The notes under the pieces: generated by a model
The model's database searches: none
Seen by the model: the letters and a program-made list of their open reading frames with translations, nothing else
What the model was told of the DNA's origin: nothing
Shown: piece after piece, positions 63,101 through 64,000 of the stretch
Layout: every line of letters starts with the position of its first letter
Position numbering within the stretch: position 1 is the first letter of the stretch
NCBI RefSeq assembly: GCF_021432385.1
Contig: NZ_JAEACT010000003.1
Span: forward strand, 992,001-1,056,000
From: Clostridium hydrogenum
GTDB taxonomy: Bacteria > Bacillota > Clostridia > Clostridiales > Clostridiaceae
Length of the DNA: 64,000 bases
Direction: 5' to 3'
Translations under genes and position numbers: made by a program

Positions 63101-64000
63101 TAATTTAACATCATAAGATTCTCCACTTTGATCCTTTTGTTCTTCTGTCATTACACCACTTAAATCTTTAACATCATAAGTTACATCTGCATTTCCATAG
63201 TTTCTAAGATTTAACTTAAAAGTAGCTGTATTTCCGCTTATTTGTCTCAAAGCTACATCTGCTACCCCATCAGCGCCTGTTACAGTTACATAGTCATTAA
63301 CTGCTGAAAGTGCATTTACAAGACCTGCTCCTTGTCTTCTTGGTGAGTATGGAAGAATATTTGCTGTAGAATCTGTAGAATCTGTTAAAACTGTAGCCGT
63401 ATTCATTGTTATATTCTTAGCAAGTTTTACTGTATCTTCATTCTTAGGATATCCTTGCTTTTCAAGATTTTGAAGTATAAGAGCTTCTGTTCCAGCTATA
63501 TATGGTGAAGCCATTGATGTACCTGACATATTCTGATACTGGTTATTATTAGCTGTAGACCATATATTTCCACCAGGTGCTGTCATTTCTGGTTTGAAAC
63601 TTAAATCTGGAGTAGGACCCCAGGATGTAAAGTCTGACATTTGTCCTGTTGCTGGATTTGGTGAAGTTCCTACATTTCCTTTGAAGTATATCTTTAAACC
63701 AGAACCAATTTTGCTAAGTAAACTCATACCATCTTGCTGAGAAATAAATATTGCTGGAATTTTAACTGAAGCATCAGTAACCATACTTACTAGGCCTTCT
63801 GGACGATTATCATATACAATAACACCAGCTGCACCTGCTGCTTGAGCATTAAGCTTTTTATTAAGGAAATTAATATTTCCTCTTTTAATTAATGCTATTT
63901 TTCCAGTTAAATCTTTTCCAGTAAAATCACTTGTATCACCATATCCACAATCTACAACCTCATATCCACTAGAATTAGTAATTCCATGAGTTTTGTCCAA
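60155..64000 (-). CDS. Giant subtilisin-like (S8) surface protease, C-terminal part; N-terminus lies beyond the window
   Basis: At least 1281 residues, cut by the window edge, so the catalytic Asp and His are not visible. Present are a PA domain (about 1-110, with KIALIKRGNINFLNKKLNAQ and AAGVIVYDN), then the catalytic Ser region MSGTSMASPYIAGTEALI near residue 165. A C5a-peptidase/lactocepin-type Fn3-like region follows (about 225-370). The remainder is at least six Ig-like modules (TAPTVSSVSSTTENSTTVKL, PPTIVVTSPISGSAVV and similar). The end GNVTKRIFNIFSK has no wall anchor. It is likely secreted and envelope-associated, processing surface proteins or scavenging peptides. Confidence 0.9.
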   Translation of the reverse strand: MDKTHGITNSSGYEVVDCGYGDTSDFTGKDLTGKIALIKRGNINFLNKKLNAQAAGAAGVIVYDNRPEGLVSMVTDASVKIPAIFISQQDGMSLLSKIGSGLKIYFKGNVGTSPNPATGQMSDFTSWGPTPDLSFKPEMTAPGGNIWSTANNNQYQNMSGTSMASPYIAGTEALILQNLEKQGYPKNEDTVKLAKNITMNTATVLTDSTDSTANILPYSPRRQGAGLVNALSAVNDYVTVTGADGVADVALRQISGNTATFKLNLRNYGNADVTYDVKDLSGVMTEEQKDQSGESYDVKLDGATVNFDKNKVTVPSKGQTQVTVTVNIPTTAPKEIYAEGYISFVPEGSTEDGVAAPTLGIPYMGFYGDWSKPSIIDAPVWDSDNTILGDTALMTQDSKGSLSYLGIASDGTTIDPDDIAISGNADAVNENVIPALTHLRNAKNQVAEIVDSNNNVVKTIDTKSNVIKNKFNDSEESPYTIDSNLLWDGKIYNSNTGKYETAPDGQYYYQVRDVVDYNGATWQTLKMPIKVDSTAPTVSSVSSTTENSTTVKLNIKASDNLSGVSKFGVMVNDDVTTLKLTNATANADGSYDVEVTVPKGNSKIAILPMDNAGNVGDEYDTNVTTSNLTLSLKNNQLLDNGNVTLSFSVPDSEKASIAQYSVVVDADETNKILTANTSVPLNLPEGKHTIDVSALDASGDAIEENSVNVIVQAQDFSLKFDNLVAGNLVGTENYVVTGSVTKIPAVFKIGGKDVTINSDLTFSIPVSLNEGLNKIPVYAADKNADGSDNILKNYSVNLYCDSVAPTVTLTKPTLSASNAASTIYVGSNTNTYTVAGTVDDTNSLGYNIYVNGEKLANVSSDISTDIKKDFSKDIALTGTTTNVEVKVVDDAGNTTTKTFQIIKDDTKAIKVQLTSPISGQTFPNGTVYVSGFVQNAAVGPVNLTINGQNFTVQNYRAGGSAFFSERVTLNGVNAQTIDVSAVDANGSTAEQTVAVNVTPEKIPPTIVVTSPISGSAVVTATQKTYEVDTTVTDASGVKDVSIIDANGNNVQVTSNGNGQYSGNVTLIDGANKVQIVAEDIYGNKAIRYVFVNRIPDRIPPTVNFVNPTIPSAVVQAGTTSYNLEFNATDASGVDPSSVSIQVNGNNLPCMTNASGNYVAVVPLDFGVNSVAISVSDIFGNKAVRYVTIVRMKDLQPPVLTILSDPNAALNSDGTFTIKVKADDNSGIKDVVINGVTVSPSTDGVDVYSSNVKLNKGLNSFVITAEDIWGNVTKRIFNIFSK

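Overview
The window reads as chromosomal DNA of a low-GC, Gram-positive, endospore-former-type bacterium, most likely a Clostridium sensu lato. The reasons are strong AT bias, purine-rich ribosome binding sites (GGAGG, AGGAG) in front of most genes, frequent TTG/GTG starts, an Ile T-box leader in front of ileS, a CcpA-type regulator, tyrosine-rich DUF5050 surface proteins and SLAP domains. No rRNA, tRNA, CRISPR array or complete insertion sequence was found. The species cannot be fixed from the sequence alone.

Layout. (1) 1-9.9 kb: a large helicase-nuclease fusion, a membrane-anchored HD-GYP protein, a CcpA-like regulator and ileS with promoter and T-box. (2) 10-28.6 kb: cell-surface and cell-wall genes. 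These are a secreted transglutaminase-like protein, a DUF5050 lipoprotein with a polysaccharide deacetylase, a class B penicillin-binding protein, a tight four-gene operon of secreted modular proteins (DUF5050, SbsA/Big_5-type Ig folds, internalin-like leucine-rich repeats), a SLAP-domain protein, three further small secreted or membrane proteins and a VanZ-like protein. (3) 28.6-39.1 kb: a repeat-rich stretch in which the four dTDP-rhamnose genes (rfbA, rfbB, rfbD, rfbC) are separated by nuclease-like accessory genes (an Rpn family protein, an AAA-ATPase/PD-(D/E)XK protein), a four-helix-bundle protein, a DUF2442 pair, a 95-bp tandem array and many large palindromic repeats. (4) 39.2-59.2 kb: one long minus-strand exopolysaccharide cluster. 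Transcription is read from a good promoter near 59.16 kb through a Wzz-like adaptor, BY-kinase, PHP phosphatase, initiating sugar-phosphate transferase, GDP-mannose/GDP-fucose/UDP-glucuronate genes, seven glycosyltransferases or transferase-like proteins, Wzy, an acyltransferase and Wzx. (5) 59.2-64 kb: a small secreted Ig-fold protein and the C-terminal 1281 residues of a giant subtilisin-like surface protease that runs off the window.

How it fits together: GDP-mannose, GDP-fucose, UDP-glucuronate and dTDP-rhamnose supply precursors. The initiating transferase and glycosyltransferases build a repeat unit, Wzx flips it, Wzy polymerises it, and the CpsC/D/B phosphoregulatory trio controls export and chain length. 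The modular secreted proteins probably decorate or structure the same envelope.

The most unusual content is non-coding. A family of about 200-bp palindromic elements (13 loci, eight full length) shares a four-way-junction architecture: an outer stem of tandem 7-bp units, two side hairpins and a central stem. The 7-bp unit exists in three sequence types that change together on both arms. Two copies of a different, exactly 98-bp palindrome carry compensatory changes and a conserved tandem G.A mismatch. A 95-bp tandem array and several gene-remnant duplications complete the set. I do not recognise any of these repeat families.
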